The notes under the pieces: generated by a model
The model's database searches: none
What the model saw: only the letters and a program-made list of their open reading frames with translations
Told to the model about the DNA's origin: nothing
NCBI RefSeq assembly: GCF_000820105.1
Contig: NZ_CDDB01000049.1
Coordinates: 1 to 64,000, forward strand
Direction of reading: 5' to 3'
Origin: Aeromonas schubertii
GTDB taxonomy: Bacteria > Pseudomonadota > Gammaproteobacteria > Enterobacterales > Aeromonadaceae
DNA: 64,000 nucleotides
In this document: one piece after another, positions 17,647 through 28,149 of the stretch
Position numbering within the stretch: position 1 is the first letter of the stretch
Layout of the letters: each line of letters begins with the position of its first letter
Made by a program: the position numbers and the translations under genes

Positions 17647-19700
17647 GCAGGGGACTCCTCGAAGGGCAGGGTCAGCCAGAATTGGCCCTCTGACGGCTCA
17701 TAACGGATCTCACCCCCCATCTTCTGGGTCACTATGTTGTAGATCTGGTGCAGTCCCAGGCCTGCATTGCCGCGAAAGCGGGCGTCGGTGACGAAGGGTT
17801 CGAAGAGATGGGGGATCAGGCGTTCATCGATTCCCTTTCCATCGTCCCCATAGCCGATACGAAGCTGGCCGGCGGTGGCCGTGATGGTGATGTGCACCTG
17901 GCCCAGCCTCTCCCCACCATGCTGCAGGGAGTTGAGCATCAGCTCGGAGAAGGAGAGCATGAACCACTTCTTCACCCCCTTGACGAGGGTCTCGCCATTC
18001 CCCTCTATCTTCAGTTCAACCCCTTGGCGGTCGAGGTGGCTGAACTGGGCCGCTTCCTCCAGCAATTCGCCGAGTGTGAAAAGGGCCGGGCCATCCCCCT
18101 CATCCTGCAGGTCGAGCATCTTGAAGCGTTGGATGAGTTGCACCAGCCGCTGCAGATTCTGCTCCATCATGGCATGCAGCTCTCCCGTTCCCTGTTCATA
18201 GTCGGTGAGGTGAGTGCGTGAGAGGCGCCCCTCGGCCAGCTGTCGACTATGTTCTTGCATCAGTTCGAACAGGTAGGAGGTACTGGTGACCAGGTTGCCG
18301 AGTGGGGTGTTGATTTCGTGGGCCACCCCGGCGATGAGGCGACTGAGGGCGGCGTTTTTCTCAGCCTCTACCAGATGGGTGCGGGTCTCTTCCAGCTGGC
18401 GGATCGTCTCGTTCAGTGCCGCCGTGCGTTCACACACCCTGACCTCCAGGCTCTGGTTGATGGCGGCCAGCTCCCGGTTGAGTGCTTCGGTCTTCTCCTG
18501 CAGATCCACCCGCTGGCGATGGTTCTCCTCCAGCAGGGTATGGGAGACCGAGAGCCGCTGAATGAACTTGTCGAAGAAGCGGGACATGAACATCACCTCG
18601 TCCCGGGCCCGCTCCGTGCTGGCGATAAGCACTCCCTCGCCGCCCCGGCCTATGCGGTTAACCCGACCGATACACTCGCGAATGGGACGGACGATGGACT
18701 CGCTGAGGCTCATGGCGGTCAGCACTATGACTCCCAGCAGGATCAGCAGAAAGAGGGCACTCATCTTCAGTAACTGGTGCAGGGGCTGATCGAATTCGTC
18801 CACATAGTAGGTGCTGACGATGAGCCAGTCATAGGAGGGGAGGAAGATAAAGCGGGCTACCTTCTCCCGTGGTGTGGGTTCATCAGGGTTTTGCCAGTCG
18901 TAGCTCAGCGCGCCGTTACGCTGCTCGAGCATCTGGCGCACGAAGGGGGTGTTTTTCAAATAGTCGGCTTCCGGCGAGTGGCGCTTGATAAAGGGGTGGA
19001 GAATCACCTCTCCCTGCCCGTCGAGCACATAGGCATAGCCGCTCTGGCCAAAACGCATCTCGAGGATGCGGTGGCGGAAGTCATCGATATTGATGAGCTG
19101 GTTGAACTCATCCCGGTAGGAGGAGGCCGAGATGATCCAGTCCCAGGGGGCGAAGTAGGTCATGTAGAGAGCCTTCTTGCGCGGGGCACTCTCGCCGGGG
19201 TTTTGCCAGTCGTACTCCAGATAGCCTTGTTTGGTCTTCATCTGCTGACGGATAAACTCGTAGCGGGCCAAACTCTTTCCGATCAGCTCCGGCTTGATAT
19301 GGGTACGAATGATGCCCTTGCTGTCGATCACGTAGAGATAGCCGCTGCTACCTATGGTGATGTGGCGAAGATGCTGACTCGCGGCCTCCTTGGCCGCCTG
19401 CTCGCTCATCTCGCCACGGCGATAGGCCTCGTAGAAGGAGCGGACGGCGGTGAGCTCAGCGTCGGTGATCCCCTTGAGGTGACTACGGACGGCCGTCTCG
19501 GCGCTGGTGGAGATCTCCCCTATGATGGCATGGGTGCCCTGGCTTATCTGGGCATCCAGGCTCTGCTTGAGCTGCTGGTAGTAGAAGGGGATGAAGAGCA
19601 GGCTGCTCAGCAGCAGGGTGATGAGAAAGAGGAAGACAAAGGCACCCAGCAGCCTGACATGAATGCGATAGAGTCTGAGCCATTGATACCAGGCTGACAT
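17643..19700 (-). CDS. Membrane histidine kinase with duplicated Cache sensor domains
   Basis: 685 residues. Membrane helix about 15-38; two periplasmic Cache modules (about 50-200 and 205-305) that share the internal repeat YDWQNP at 163-168 and 267-272, each followed by a 'DW(I/L)I' strand; second helix about 310-332; HAMP; coiled coil about 385-450; His461 in 'AGVAHEINTPLGNL'; N box 'SELMLNSLQHG'; G boxes 'DDGKGID' and 'GNAGLGL'. All catalytic boxes are intact. Ribosome site AGGAG. No receiver domain is visible and no response regulator is adjacent, so its partner is elsewhere. Confidence 0.92.
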   Translation of the reverse strand: MSAWYQWLRLYRIHVRLLGAFVFLFLITLLLSSLLFIPFYYQQLKQSLDAQISQGTHAIIGEISTSAETAVRSHLKGITDAELTAVRSFYEAYRRGEMSEQAAKEAASQHLRHITIGSSGYLYVIDSKGIIRTHIKPELIGKSLARYEFIRQQMKTKQGYLEYDWQNPGESAPRKKALYMTYFAPWDWIISASSYRDEFNQLINIDDFRHRILEMRFGQSGYAYVLDGQGEVILHPFIKRHSPEADYLKNTPFVRQMLEQRNGALSYDWQNPDEPTPREKVARFIFLPSYDWLIVSTYYVDEFDQPLHQLLKMSALFLLILLGVIVLTAMSLSESIVRPIRECIGRVNRIGRGGEGVLIASTERARDEVMFMSRFFDKFIQRLSVSHTLLEENHRQRVDLQEKTEALNRELAAINQSLEVRVCERTAALNETIRQLEETRTHLVEAEKNAALSRLIAGVAHEINTPLGNLVTSTSYLFELMQEHSRQLAEGRLSRTHLTDYEQGTGELHAMMEQNLQRLVQLIQRFKMLDLQDEGDGPALFTLGELLEEAAQFSHLDRQGVELKIEGNGETLVKGVKKWFMLSFSELMLNSLQHGGERLGQVHITITATAGQLRIGYGDDGKGIDERLIPHLFEPFVTDARFRGNAGLGLHQIYNIVTQKMGGEIRYEPSEGQFWLTLPFEESPA

Positions 19701-19779
19701 GGGCCTCTCCTGTGGTCACTCCACAGGAAAAGCCTAGCCTGCCTTGTCATCCTTGGCCCTTTGACAGAAGGAAGAGGGC

Positions 19780-20241
19780 CTATTCGGCGATGGATGCGAT
19801 GATCCAGCCCATTTTTTCCTGCATCTCCCGTGCCGAGACACCCACAGAGAGGCCGCGCTTTCCGCCACTCACCAGCACGCTATCGAACTGCAGGGCCGAG
19901 GCGTCGAGCACAGTGGGCAGGCGCTTCTTCTGGGCCAGCGGGCTGATACCGCCCACCTTGTAGCCCGTCAGCTTCTCGGCCTCGGCGGGGGGGAGCATCT
20001 CGACCTTCTTGAGCCCGGTGGCCTTGGCCAGCTGCTTCAGGCTGCACATGCCCGAGGAGGGGACTATGGCCACCACGGCTTGCTTGTCGTGGTGGGCGAT
20101 CAGGGTCTTGAATACCCGAGCTTCGGGTAGCCCGAGCTGGGTCGCCGCATGCTTGCCAAAGTCATCGTGAGCCTCACATTCATAAGGATGCAGGCTGAAG
20201 GGGATCTTGAGCTTCTCGAGCAGCTTGATGGCAGGGGTCAT
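19780..20241 (-). CDS. ybaK: Cys-tRNA(Pro)/Cys-tRNA(Cys) deacylase
   Basis: 153 residues starting MTPAIKLLEKLKIPFSLHPY, the family's normal start; an upstream in-frame ATG adding ten residues is less likely, since AAGGTG lies just before the chosen start. YbaK hydrolyses Cys-tRNA(Pro) formed by mistakes of ProRS. 'KTLIAHHDKQAVVAIVPSSG' and 'KVGGISPLAQKKRLPTVLD' are conserved. Single gene, divergent from the PstS-like gene. Confidence 0.93.
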   Translation of the reverse strand: MTPAIKLLEKLKIPFSLHPYECEAHDDFGKHAATQLGLPEARVFKTLIAHHDKQAVVAIVPSSGMCSLKQLAKATGLKKVEMLPPAEAEKLTGYKVGGISPLAQKKRLPTVLDASALQFDSVLVSGGKRGLSVGVSAREMQEKMGWIIASIAE

Positions 20242-20363
20242 GGTGGTCACCTTGGGGCAAGACAAGGCCACACAGTCTGCGCCTGTGACCCCGGTGAGGC
20301 AAGCACCAGTGCCGATAACGGGACGCCACTTATAATGGAGTTAAGATTCGAAGGAGGTGGCGG

Positions 20364-21086
20364 ATGAAGGGTCTCTGGTTGGCTCTTACCCTGTGGGGGG
20401 GCATGTTGGCATGGGCGGACGAGATTGAACTCATCGGTTCCGATACGGTGGCCAGCCTCATCGAGCCCTATCAGGCCGGCTTCACCGAACAAACCGGCCA
20501 TGGTCTGAAGTTGCGGATCACGGGCAGTCTGCCAGCCTTGGTGCGCATGAAGCAGTGGCCCGGTGGCATCATGCTCTCCGAGCCCTTTCCCGCTCATCCG
20601 GTTCCCTATCTCTATCGCATCGGCAGCGATGCCGTGGTGTTTTTGGTCAACCGGCACAACCCGTTGCGGGCCTTGACCCTCAAGGAGCTCGAAGCCCTGC
20701 TGCAACCGCAGGCGCGCTGGCCGGATGGCCGCCCTGTGGTGCTCTACAGCATGGGCGTCAATCATGCGACCATGCACTATGTGCGTCAGATCTTCGGGGC
20801 GGCCGGCACTCCCCAGAGTCTGCATCCCCAGCGCACTCCCGAGCTGGTGATCGCCAATGTGGTGGATGATGAGCAGGGGCTGGGGTGGCTCTCTCTGGGG
20901 CGGATGCGTGACGAGGCGCTGTCCGGGGCACGGCCGCTCTCTCTCGAGGGGGAGCCGCCGCTGTTGCCTGATCAACGTCTTAACCCGGCCTATCCCCTGC
21001 ATCGTGATCTCTACCTTGGTTTTAGCCGCCAGCCCAACCGGGCCGAGCAGGCTCTGGTCGACTACCTCATCGGGCAGCAGGAGTAG
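20364..21086 (+). CDS. Stand-alone PstS-like periplasmic binding protein
   Basis: 240 residues. Short signal peptide (cleavage near 'GMLAWA'), then 'IELIGSDTVASLIEPYQAGF', the PBP-like opening of phosphate-binding proteins, though the protein is shorter than PstS. 'PVVLYSMGVNHATMHYVRQI' and 'LYLGFSRQPN' are consistent with the fold. A very strong AAGGAGGTG ribosome site precedes the ATG. No pstCAB genes are nearby, so the ligand and role (transport, sensing or scavenging) are open. Confidence 0.75.
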   Translation: MKGLWLALTLWGGMLAWADEIELIGSDTVASLIEPYQAGFTEQTGHGLKLRITGSLPALVRMKQWPGGIMLSEPFPAHPVPYLYRIGSDAVVFLVNRHNPLRALTLKELEALLQPQARWPDGRPVVLYSMGVNHATMHYVRQIFGAAGTPQSLHPQRTPELVIANVVDDEQGLGWLSLGRMRDEALSGARPLSLEGEPPLLPDQRLNPAYPLHRDLYLGFSRQPNRAEQALVDYLIGQQE

Positions 21087-21120
21087 CGCGGTTCGCCAGC
21101 TGTCGGTAAGCAGAAAACAC

Positions 21121-21143
21121 AAAGGGCGCCGAGGCGCCCTTTG
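21121..21143. terminator. Bidirectional terminator between PstS-like gene and ppc
   Basis: AAAGGGCGCC (21121-21130), GA, GGCGCCCTTT (21133-21142). Symmetrical and placed between convergent stops. Confidence 0.85.
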
Positions 21144-21164
21144 TCATGGCGGAGTCTCCCGCTA

Positions 21165-23798
21165 TTAACCTGTATTGCGCATCCCGGCTGCGATACCGGC
21201 GATGGTGACCATCAGGGCTTGATCCAGCTCCGGATGGAGGGAGTCCGGATCCCGGCGGGAGCGACCGAGCAGCTCCGCCTGCAGCACGTTGAGGGGATCC
21301 GTGTAGGGGTTGCGCAGACGAATCGACTCCTGAATCCAGGGTTGGTCATCGAGCAGGCCGCCCTGGGGACGCAGCTTGAGCACCAGCGCGATGGAGTCTG
21401 CGAGCTCCCGACGCAGCTGCTGGCCGAGGGGCCACAGGGCCTCGGGCACCAGGCGGGTGTCGTAGTACTCGGCGAGCCAGGCATCCGCCTTCAGGAACAC
21501 CATCTCCAGCATCTCGAGGCGGGTGCGGAAGAAGGGCCACTGGCGGCTCATCTCTTCGAGTACCTCGAGCTTGCCCTCGTCGATGGCCTGTTGCAGACCC
21601 TTGTGAGCGCCGAGCCAGGCCGGCAGCATCAGGCGGTTTTGGGTCCAGGCGAAGATCCAGGGGATGGCGCGCAGGCTCTCGACACCCCCGTTGGGCTTGC
21701 GCTTGGCGGGGCGGGAGCCGAGTGGCAGTTTGCCCAGTTCCAGCTCGGGGGTGGCGGCGCGGAAGTAGGGGACGAAGTCCGGATGGCCACGCACGATACT
21801 GCGGTAGTGCTCGCAGGAGACGGTGCTCAGCAGCTCCATCACCTGGCGCCACTCCTCACGGGGTTTGGGCGGGGGCAGCAGGTTCCCCTCCAGCACGGCG
21901 CTGGTGTAGAGGAGCAGGCTGTTGATGGCCACCTTGGGCAGGCCGAACTTGAAGCGAATCATCTCCCCCTGCTCTGTGGTGCGCAGGCCACCACGCAGTG
22001 AGCCGGGGGGCTGGGAGAGGATAGCCTGGTGGGCCGGGGCGCCACCGCGTCCCACAGTGCCGCCACGACCGTGGAACAGGGTGAGGCGGATCTGGTTGAT
22101 TTCGGCCAGGGCGACCAGGGACTCCATGGCGGCGTACTGGGCCCAGCCGGCGGCCATCATGCCCGCATCCTTGGCCGAATCCGAGTAGCCGATCATCACG
22201 TATTGGCGACCCTGGATATAGCCGCGATACCAGTCCACCGACAGCAGGCGCTCCATCACCCGGGTGCCCGCCATCAGGTCTTCCTGGGTCTCGAACAGGG
22301 GGGCCACCGGCATGCGGAACTTGCAACCCGCCTCTTTGAGCAGCAGTTGCACCGCCAGCACGTCGGAGGGGGCGCCGGCCATGGAGATGATGTAGATGCC
22401 GAAGGCATCGGGATCGTTGGCGGCGATGACGCGGCAGGTCTCTATGGTCTCGCGGGTCTCGTCGCTCGGGGTCCAGTCGGCGGGGACGAGGGGGCGGCGG
22501 GAGTTGAGCTCGGCCAGCAGGAAGGCCTGTTTGTTCTCCTCACTCCACTCGGCGTAGTCACCGATCCCCAGATAGCGGGTCAGCTCGGCCAGGGCCAGGG
22601 CGTGACGCTCTCCGTCCTGACGAATGTCGAGCTTGACCAGATGGATGCCGAAGCAGGCCACCTTGCGCAGCACATCGAGCAGCATGCCGTCGGCGATGTT
22701 GCCCATGCCGCTGGCGTGCAGTGAGTGATAGCAGAGCTCGAGGGGCTCGCGCAGCTGGGCCGTGGTGCGCACCAGGTCGCGGTTCTCGCTCTGCTGTCCC
22801 TGCACCTTGGCGGTCAGGTACTCCTTGGTCTCGCGCAGGGCCTCGCGCAGCTCGCGCATCACCACCCGATAGGGCTCGTTGTGGTTGCCGACCCGGGCGC
22901 GCAGCTCGTCGTTGCAGTCGCTCATGGAGAGCTCGGAGGTGAGCTCCTTGATCTCCTTGTAGAAGAGGCTGACCGCCATCCAGCGACCCAGCTCCAGCAC
23001 CTTGGCGGTCACCTCGGCGGTGACGAAGGGGTTACCGTCCCGGTCGCCCCCCATCCAGGAGGTGAAGCGCACCGGCGCGGCGTCCAGGGGCAGGCGCACC
23101 CCCAGGTGCTGCTGCAACTGCTCGTCGAGATGGCGCATGAATTCCGGGATGGCCGGCCACAGGCTGTTCTCGATGACGGCAAAGCCCCACTTGGCCTCGT
23201 CCACCGGGGTGGGGCGCTGCTCGCGGATCTCGTTGGTGTGCCAGGCCTGGTTGATGAGCTGCTCGACCCGGTTGATCAGGCGATCGCGCTCCTGGGGGAG
23301 CAGGTCGGAGAGCTCGAGGGCCTCGAGGCAGTCGTTGAGCTGCACATGCTTGTGGATCAGGGTGCGGCGGGTCACCTCGGTGGGGTGAGCGGTCAGCACC
23401 AGATCGATGTCGAGCTCGCGCACCGCCTGGACGATGGCCTCCTGAGAGAGGTTGGAGGCTTTCAGCTTGGTAAAGAGCTGCTCCAGGGGGTCAGAGGCGC
23501 CGGTTTGATCGGCAAAGCTGCGCGAGATGGTGTGGAACTGTTCCGCCACGTTGGCCAGATTGAGGAACTGGCTGAAGGCGCGGGCCACCGGCAGCAACTC
23601 TTCATCACTCAGGGTCTGCAGGGTATCGATCAGCGACTGGCGATCCTGCTCGTTTCCCTTGCGGGAGGACTTGGCCAGTTGGCGAATGGTCTCGATCTTG
23701 TCGAGAAAGGCCTGACCCTTGTGATCCTTGATGGACTTGCCGAGCAGTTGGCCCAGCAGACCCACATTGGCGCGTAGCGCGGCGTACTTTTCGTTCAT
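21165..23798 (-). CDS. ppc: Phosphoenolpyruvate carboxylase
   Basis: 877 residues, full length. It carboxylates PEP to oxaloacetate, refilling the citrate cycle. The catalytic His is in '[13 protein letters not shown]'; '[16 protein letters not shown]' and '[20 protein letters not shown]' form the active site; the protein ends in the usual '(R)NTG'. A short inverted repeat, CCCGCC (23823-23828) / GGCGGG (23836-23841), lies just upstream in its leader. Next to argE, an arrangement common in gammaproteobacteria. Confidence 0.98.
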   Translation of the reverse strand: MNEKYAALRANVGLLGQLLGKSIKDHKGQAFLDKIETIRQLAKSSRKGNEQDRQSLIDTLQTLSDEELLPVARAFSQFLNLANVAEQFHTISRSFADQTGASDPLEQLFTKLKASNLSQEAIVQAVRELDIDLVLTAHPTEVTRRTLIHKHVQLNDCLEALELSDLLPQERDRLINRVEQLINQAWHTNEIREQRPTPVDEAKWGFAVIENSLWPAIPEFMRHLDEQLQQHLGVRLPLDAAPVRFTSWMGGDRDGNPFVTAEVTAKVLELGRWMAVSLFYKEIKELTSELSMSDCNDELRARVGNHNEPYRVVMRELREALRETKEYLTAKVQGQQSENRDLVRTTAQLREPLELCYHSLHASGMGNIADGMLLDVLRKVACFGIHLVKLDIRQDGERHALALAELTRYLGIGDYAEWSEENKQAFLLAELNSRRPLVPADWTPSDETRETIETCRVIAANDPDAFGIYIISMAGAPSDVLAVQLLLKEAGCKFRMPVAPLFETQEDLMAGTRVMERLLSVDWYRGYIQGRQYVMIGYSDSAKDAGMMAAGWAQYAAMESLVALAEINQIRLTLFHGRGGTVGRGGAPAHQAILSQPPGSLRGGLRTTEQGEMIRFKFGLPKVAINSLLLYTSAVLEGNLLPPPKPREEWRQVMELLSTVSCEHYRSIVRGHPDFVPYFRAATPELELGKLPLGSRPAKRKPNGGVESLRAIPWIFAWTQNRLMLPAWLGAHKGLQQAIDEGKLEVLEEMSRQWPFFRTRLEMLEMVFLKADAWLAEYYDTRLVPEALWPLGQQLRRELADSIALVLKLRPQGGLLDDQPWIQESIRLRNPYTDPLNVLQAELLGRSRRDPDSLHPELDQALMVTIAGIAAGMRNTG

Positions 23799-23995
23799 TC
23801 CACATCCTTATTGCCGATCAATCCCGCCGGTTCATGGCGGGAACTGCTCATCATCGATGTTGTGTGATTACAACATTCGTTCCCTCATCTTATGGGGACA
23901 ATCTACCCGTGTCTCCTGCGCAAGGTCAAATAACGCCGCGATAGAAAACATGTATTTCGGTTCTCTCTACGGCGGCATCAGGTTGTGTAACTTTC

Positions 23996-25141
23996 CTACA
24001 GGCAGAAACGGCGGATCAGGTGCTGCAACACCTGCTTGGTCGGCTCCACGAAGGAGAGATCCAGATACTCGTCCGGCTGGTGGGCCTGAGTGATATGGCC
24101 CGGCCCCAGCACTATGGTTTCGCAACCGAGTTGCTGAATAAAAGGGGCCTCGGTGCAGTAGTTGACGCTCTCGGCGGCCCGCCCGCTGGCCCGTTCTGCC
24201 TCGCGCACCAGCACAGCGTCATCACCGCAGGCGTAGGCGGGGATGGGCTCGTGCAAGTGGCGGATATGCAGGCAGCCCGGCTGGTGGATCTCGATGGGGG
24301 AGAGGGCCTCTTCGAGCAGCCCCATCAGCTCGTCGGGTCCCACTTGCGGGGTGGGGCGCAGATCGATGTGCAGCTCGCAGCAGCCGCAGATACGGTTCGG
24401 GCTGTCGCCGCCCTGGATGTAGCCGAGGTTCAGGGTCGGTTGAGGTACCGCGAAGCGGTGGTCGGCATACTTCTCCTTGAGGGAGCGCTGCAGGCCGAGG
24501 AGCTGCCCCATGGCCTGATGCATGATCTCCATGGCATTGACCCCGTTGGCCGGGTCCGAGCTGTGGCCACTGCGTCCCGTGATGCGAATAGCCTCGGACA
24601 TGTGCCCCTTGTGAGCCACCACGGGGATCAGGCCGGTCGGCTCGCCGATGACGGCATAGTCGGGCTTGAGCTCGGCCGCAGCGGCAATAGCGCGCGCGCC
24701 GGCCATGGTGGTCTCTTCGTCGGCAGTGGCGAGGATGCGCAGAGGTTTGCTGAGTCGGGTGAGGTCCATCTCCCTGAGCGCCTCCACGATAAAGGCGAAG
24801 AAGCCCTTCATATCGATGGTTCCCAGCCCGTACAAGCGGTTGCCCTCCTCGGTTACCTTGAACGGATCCTTGCTCCAGCGTCCCTCGTCAAACGGCACTG
24901 TGTCGGTATGGCCCGCCAGCAGTAGCCCGCCTTCTCCCTCGCCCAGCGTCGCCACCAGATTGAACTTGCCCGGCAACTCCGGCAGAGGGGTGACCTCGAC
25001 CCTAAACCCCAGGGTGGTGAACCAGTCGGCCAGCAGCCGGATCACCTGCTCGTTACTCTGATCCCACTTGGGGTCTGTGCTGCTGATGGAGGGAATCGCA
25101 ATAATATTCTTATAAAGTGAAAAAAAATCCATGTTGGCCAT
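23996..25141 (-). CDS. argE: Acetylornithine deacetylase
   Basis: 381 residues. A zinc M20-family hydrolase that releases ornithine from N-acetylornithine. Metal and catalytic residues: His78/Asp80 in 'AGHTDTV', Asp110 in 'GTIDMKG', Glu142-Glu143 in '[10 protein letters not shown]', and a late His in '[14 protein letters not shown]'. GGAG five bases before the ATG supports this start; Met4 is an alternative. Divergent from argCBFGH across a region with an ARG box. Confidence 0.96.
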   Translation of the reverse strand: MANMDFFSLYKNIIAIPSISSTDPKWDQSNEQVIRLLADWFTTLGFRVEVTPLPELPGKFNLVATLGEGEGGLLLAGHTDTVPFDEGRWSKDPFKVTEEGNRLYGLGTIDMKGFFAFIVEALREMDLTRLSKPLRILATADEETTMAGARAIAAAAELKPDYAVIGEPTGLIPVVAHKGHMSEAIRITGRSGHSSDPANGVNAMEIMHQAMGQLLGLQRSLKEKYADHRFAVPQPTLNLGYIQGGDSPNRICGCCELHIDLRPTPQVGPDELMGLLEEALSPIEIHQPGCLHIRHLHEPIPAYACGDDAVLVREAERASGRAAESVNYCTEAPFIQQLGCETIVLGPGHITQAHQPDEYLDLSFVEPTKQVLQHLIRRFCL

Positions 25142-25195
25142 AAAAGCTCCTTGCGCCCCCTCCGGGATTTTGATAGAACATCTTCATGCACCGAG

Positions 25196-25213
25196 AGTGA
25201 ATGAATATTCCAT
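25196..25213. promoter_or_regulatory. ARG box (ArgR operator) between argE and argC
   Basis: AGTGAATGAATATTCCAT fits the 18-base ARG consensus (WNTGAATWWWWATTCANW) with mismatches in the spacer (a G for W) and in the right arm (C for A). Its placement between the divergent argE and argCBFGH matches E. coli. A second box usually follows 3 bases away; only a poor match is seen to the left. Confidence 0.7.
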
Positions 25214-25389
25214 TTCTCTCCCGTGGATGAGGCTCTAGTTGTAAGGGAAACACCATGTTCTGTCACCTGTTTATCAACCGACGACGCACTATCGCCTGAG
25301 CCCCCTTCTCTCGAGGGGCGGTTACAGGCCCCGACATCCTTATGCAGCGTTCCGCTGCGCCCGCAAGTTAACAAAAACCGGATTGAATG

Positions 25390-26412
25390 ATGCTCAACAC
25401 CGTTATCGTCGGTGCCAGTGGCTACGCAGGTGCCGAACTGGCCGCACTGGTACAGAACCATCCCCAGCTGACCCTGGGCGCCCTCTACGTCTCTGCCGGC
25501 AGCCAGGATGCCCACAAACTCTTCTCGGCCCTGCACCCCCAGTGGCTGGGCCGGGTGGATCTTCCCCTGTTGCCTCTGGATGAAGAGGGGATGAGCCGCA
25601 TCCTGACCCAGGCCGATCTGGTGCTGCTGGCCACCGCTCATGAGGTGAGCGCCGATCTGGCCCCCAAGCTGCTGGCCAAGGGGGTGACAGTGTTCGATCT
25701 CTCCGGCGCCTTCCGGGTCAAGCAGGATGGCTTCTACGAGCAGTTTTACGGCTTCTCCCACACCGCGCCCGAGTGGCTCGATCAGGCGGTCTACGGTCTG
25801 GCCGAGTGGAATGCTGACGCCATCAAGAAGGCGACGCTTGTCGCCGTGCCGGGTTGCTACCCGACGGCGTCGCTGTGCGCCCTCAAACCCCTGATGGCCA
25901 AGGGCCTCATCGCGGCCGACAGCCTGCCCATTATCAATGCCGTCTCCGGCGTCTCCGGAGCCGGGCGCAAGGCCTCCCTCACCACCAGCTTCTGCGAGGT
26001 GAGCCTCAACCCCTACGGCACCTTCAATCACAGGCACCAGCCTGAGATCAGCCACCACCTGGGGTGTGAGGTGCTGTTTCAGCCTCATATGGGCAACTAT
26101 CTGCGCGGCATCCTGGCCACTATTTATGTGCAGCTGGCCGATGACGTGACCCCAGAGCAGGTCGAGGCTGCCTATCGGGAGGCCTACGCCGGCAAGCCGC
26201 TGGTGCGCCTGACCGGTGCCGCACCCTCAGTCCGCGGCGTCGCAGGCACTCCCTATTGCGATCTGGCCTGGCGGCAGCAGGGCAAGGCGCTGGTGGTGTT
26301 CAGCGCCATCGACAACCTGCTCAAGGGGGCCGCCTCCCAGGCGATTCAATGTATCAACCTCAAATTCGGTTTCGACGCGGGCTGTGGCCTGGTCACTCAA
26401 GCACAAGGATGA
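25390..26412 (+). CDS. argC: N-acetyl-gamma-glutamyl-phosphate reductase
   Basis: 340 residues from the second of two adjacent ATGs (25387, 25390); GGAT is better spaced for the second and the protein then starts [17 protein letters not shown] as in relatives. NADPH-dependent third step of arginine synthesis. The catalytic cysteine is Cys156 in 'VPGCYPT'. First gene of argCBFGH; stop five bases before argB. Confidence 0.96.
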   Translation: MLNTVIVGASGYAGAELAALVQNHPQLTLGALYVSAGSQDAHKLFSALHPQWLGRVDLPLLPLDEEGMSRILTQADLVLLATAHEVSADLAPKLLAKGVTVFDLSGAFRVKQDGFYEQFYGFSHTAPEWLDQAVYGLAEWNADAIKKATLVAVPGCYPTASLCALKPLMAKGLIAADSLPIINAVSGVSGAGRKASLTTSFCEVSLNPYGTFNHRHQPEISHHLGCEVLFQPHMGNYLRGILATIYVQLADDVTPEQVEAAYREAYAGKPLVRLTGAAPSVRGVAGTPYCDLAWRQQGKALVVFSAIDNLLKGAASQAIQCINLKFGFDAGCGLVTQAQG

Positions 26413-26417
26413 AAGTG

Positions 26418-27197
26418 ATGAACAAGCAGACTCTGGTGATCAAGCTGGGCGGCGCGTTGCTCGAGAGCGACGAGGCGTTGACTGCCCTGTTCGGAACCCT
26501 GAAGGGCTTCCTCGACGAGCAGCACAGACCCCTGGTGCTGGTGCACGGCGGCGGCTGCCTGGTGGATGACCTGCTCAAGGGGCTGGGTCTCACCTCCACC
26601 AAGAAGCATGGCCTGCGGGTGACCCCGTTCGATCAGATCCCCTACATCGCCGGCGCCCTGGCGGGTACCGCCAACAAGCAGATGATGGCCAAGGCCATCG
26701 CTACCGGTATCCCGGCCGTGGGGCTGTGCCTGGCTGATGGCGGCCTGTGCCAGGTGACCCAGCTCGATCCGGAGCTCGGTGCCGTGGGGGCATGCCAGCC
26801 GGGCAACCCGGCTCTGCTGAACGGGATCCTGGCTCAGAACTTCTTGCCGGTGGTGAGCTCCATCGGCATCACGGCAAACGGCCAGTTGATGAACGTGAAC
26901 GCCGACCAGGCGGCGACCGCCATCGCCGAGGCCCTCGGCGCCGATCTGGTGATGTTGTCGGACGTGAGCGGCATCCTGGATGGCAAGGGCAAGCTGGTGC
27001 CCGAACTCGACAAGATGACCGCGCTGGATCTGATGGAGAAGGGGGTCATCGCCGACGGCATGGCGGTCAAGGTAAAGGCGGCACTGCACGCGGCCGAGAC
27101 CCTCGGCAAGCCGGTGGCGGTGGCCAGCTGGCGCTATCCGGATCTGCTGCACAAGCTGCTCTCGGGCGGCGCCGTCGGCACCAAGGTCACCCTGTAA
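26418..27197 (+). CDS. argB: Acetylglutamate kinase
   Basis: 259 residues. It phosphorylates N-acetylglutamate. The chosen ATG at 26418 gives [17 protein letters not shown], with AAGGA upstream inside the argC end; an in-frame ATG three codons earlier overlaps the argC stop. '[16 protein letters not shown]', '[20 protein letters not shown]' and '[12 protein letters not shown]' are family blocks. The frame stays open further upstream within argC but without meaning. Confidence 0.96.
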   Translation: MNKQTLVIKLGGALLESDEALTALFGTLKGFLDEQHRPLVLVHGGGCLVDDLLKGLGLTSTKKHGLRVTPFDQIPYIAGALAGTANKQMMAKAIATGIPAVGLCLADGGLCQVTQLDPELGAVGACQPGNPALLNGILAQNFLPVVSSIGITANGQLMNVNADQAATAIAEALGADLVMLSDVSGILDGKGKLVPELDKMTALDLMEKGVIADGMAVKVKAALHAAETLGKPVAVASWRYPDLLHKLLSGGAVGTKVTL

Positions 27198-27210
27198 AAG
27201 GAGCACGCCC

Positions 27211-28125
27211 ATGCAGCATCTTCTGACCGGCACCGAATTCGATCAGGCCCAACTGCTGGCCCTCATCGCCCTGGGCAAGGCCATTAAGGCCAATCCCAAG
27301 AAGTACAGCCAGGCCCTGGCGGGCAAGAGCATCGTCACCCTGTTCGAGAAGCCCTCCCTGCGCACCCGGGTCACCTTCGACATCGGCATCGCCAAACTGG
27401 GTGGCCACAGTGTCTATCTGGATCAGCAAAACGGGGCGCTCGGCAAGCGTGAGTCGGTGAAGGACTTCGCCGCCAACCTGTCGCGCTGGTGCGACGCCAT
27501 CGTCGCCCGGGTGTTCGACCACCGGACCCTGGTCGGTCTGGCCGAGCACGGCAGCGTGCCTGTGGTCAACAGCCTGTGCGACCTCTATCACCCGTGCCAG
27601 GCCTTCGCCGACTTTATGACCATCTCGGAAAATTATTCAGATCCGGGCAAGGTGAAGCTGGCCTATCTGGGGGATGGCAACAACGTCAGCCACTCCCTGC
27701 TGCTGACCGGCGCCATCCTCGGCACCGATGTCACTCTGGTCTGCCCCAAGGGGCACGGCCCGGATGTGCAGATCTTCCAGCAGGCTCAGGCCCTGGCGGC
27801 CCGGAGCGGCGCTACCCTGGCGGTGAGCGACGATATCGCGGCCATCGAAGGATTCGATGTGGCCTACACCGATACCTGGGTATCGATGGGTGACACCACC
27901 CCCATGGAGCAGGTCACCGACCTCTTCATGCCCTACCAGATCAACCAGGCGCTGCTGGATCGCACCGGCATTCGCCACGTATTGCACTGCCAGCCGGCCC
28001 ATCGGGATCTCGAGATCACCTCCGAGGTCATGGACGGTCCCGCCTCTCTCATCATGGATGAGGCGGAGAACCGCATGCACATCCAGAACGCCATTCTGCT
28101 GACCCTGCTGGGCGGCCAACACTGA
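27211..28125 (+). CDS. argF: Ornithine carbamoyltransferase
   Basis: 304 residues. It makes citrulline from ornithine and carbamoyl phosphate. The carbamoyl-phosphate motif is S-L-R-T-R (49-53) instead of the usual S-T-R-T-R, and the ornithine-binding loop reads HCQPAH (259-264) instead of HCLP. To my recollection related marine gammaproteobacteria share these changes, so a functional enzyme is expected. AGGAG ribosome site. The arg operon context argues strongly against an aspartate carbamoyltransferase. Confidence 0.93.
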   Translation: MQHLLTGTEFDQAQLLALIALGKAIKANPKKYSQALAGKSIVTLFEKPSLRTRVTFDIGIAKLGGHSVYLDQQNGALGKRESVKDFAANLSRWCDAIVARVFDHRTLVGLAEHGSVPVVNSLCDLYHPCQAFADFMTISENYSDPGKVKLAYLGDGNNVSHSLLLTGAILGTDVTLVCPKGHGPDVQIFQQAQALAARSGATLAVSDDIAAIEGFDVAYTDTWVSMGDTTPMEQVTDLFMPYQINQALLDRTGIRHVLHCQPAHRDLEITSEVMDGPASLIMDEAENRMHIQNAILLTLLGGQH

Positions 28126-28149
28126 TTTCACTTTCAAGGAGAAGAGATT

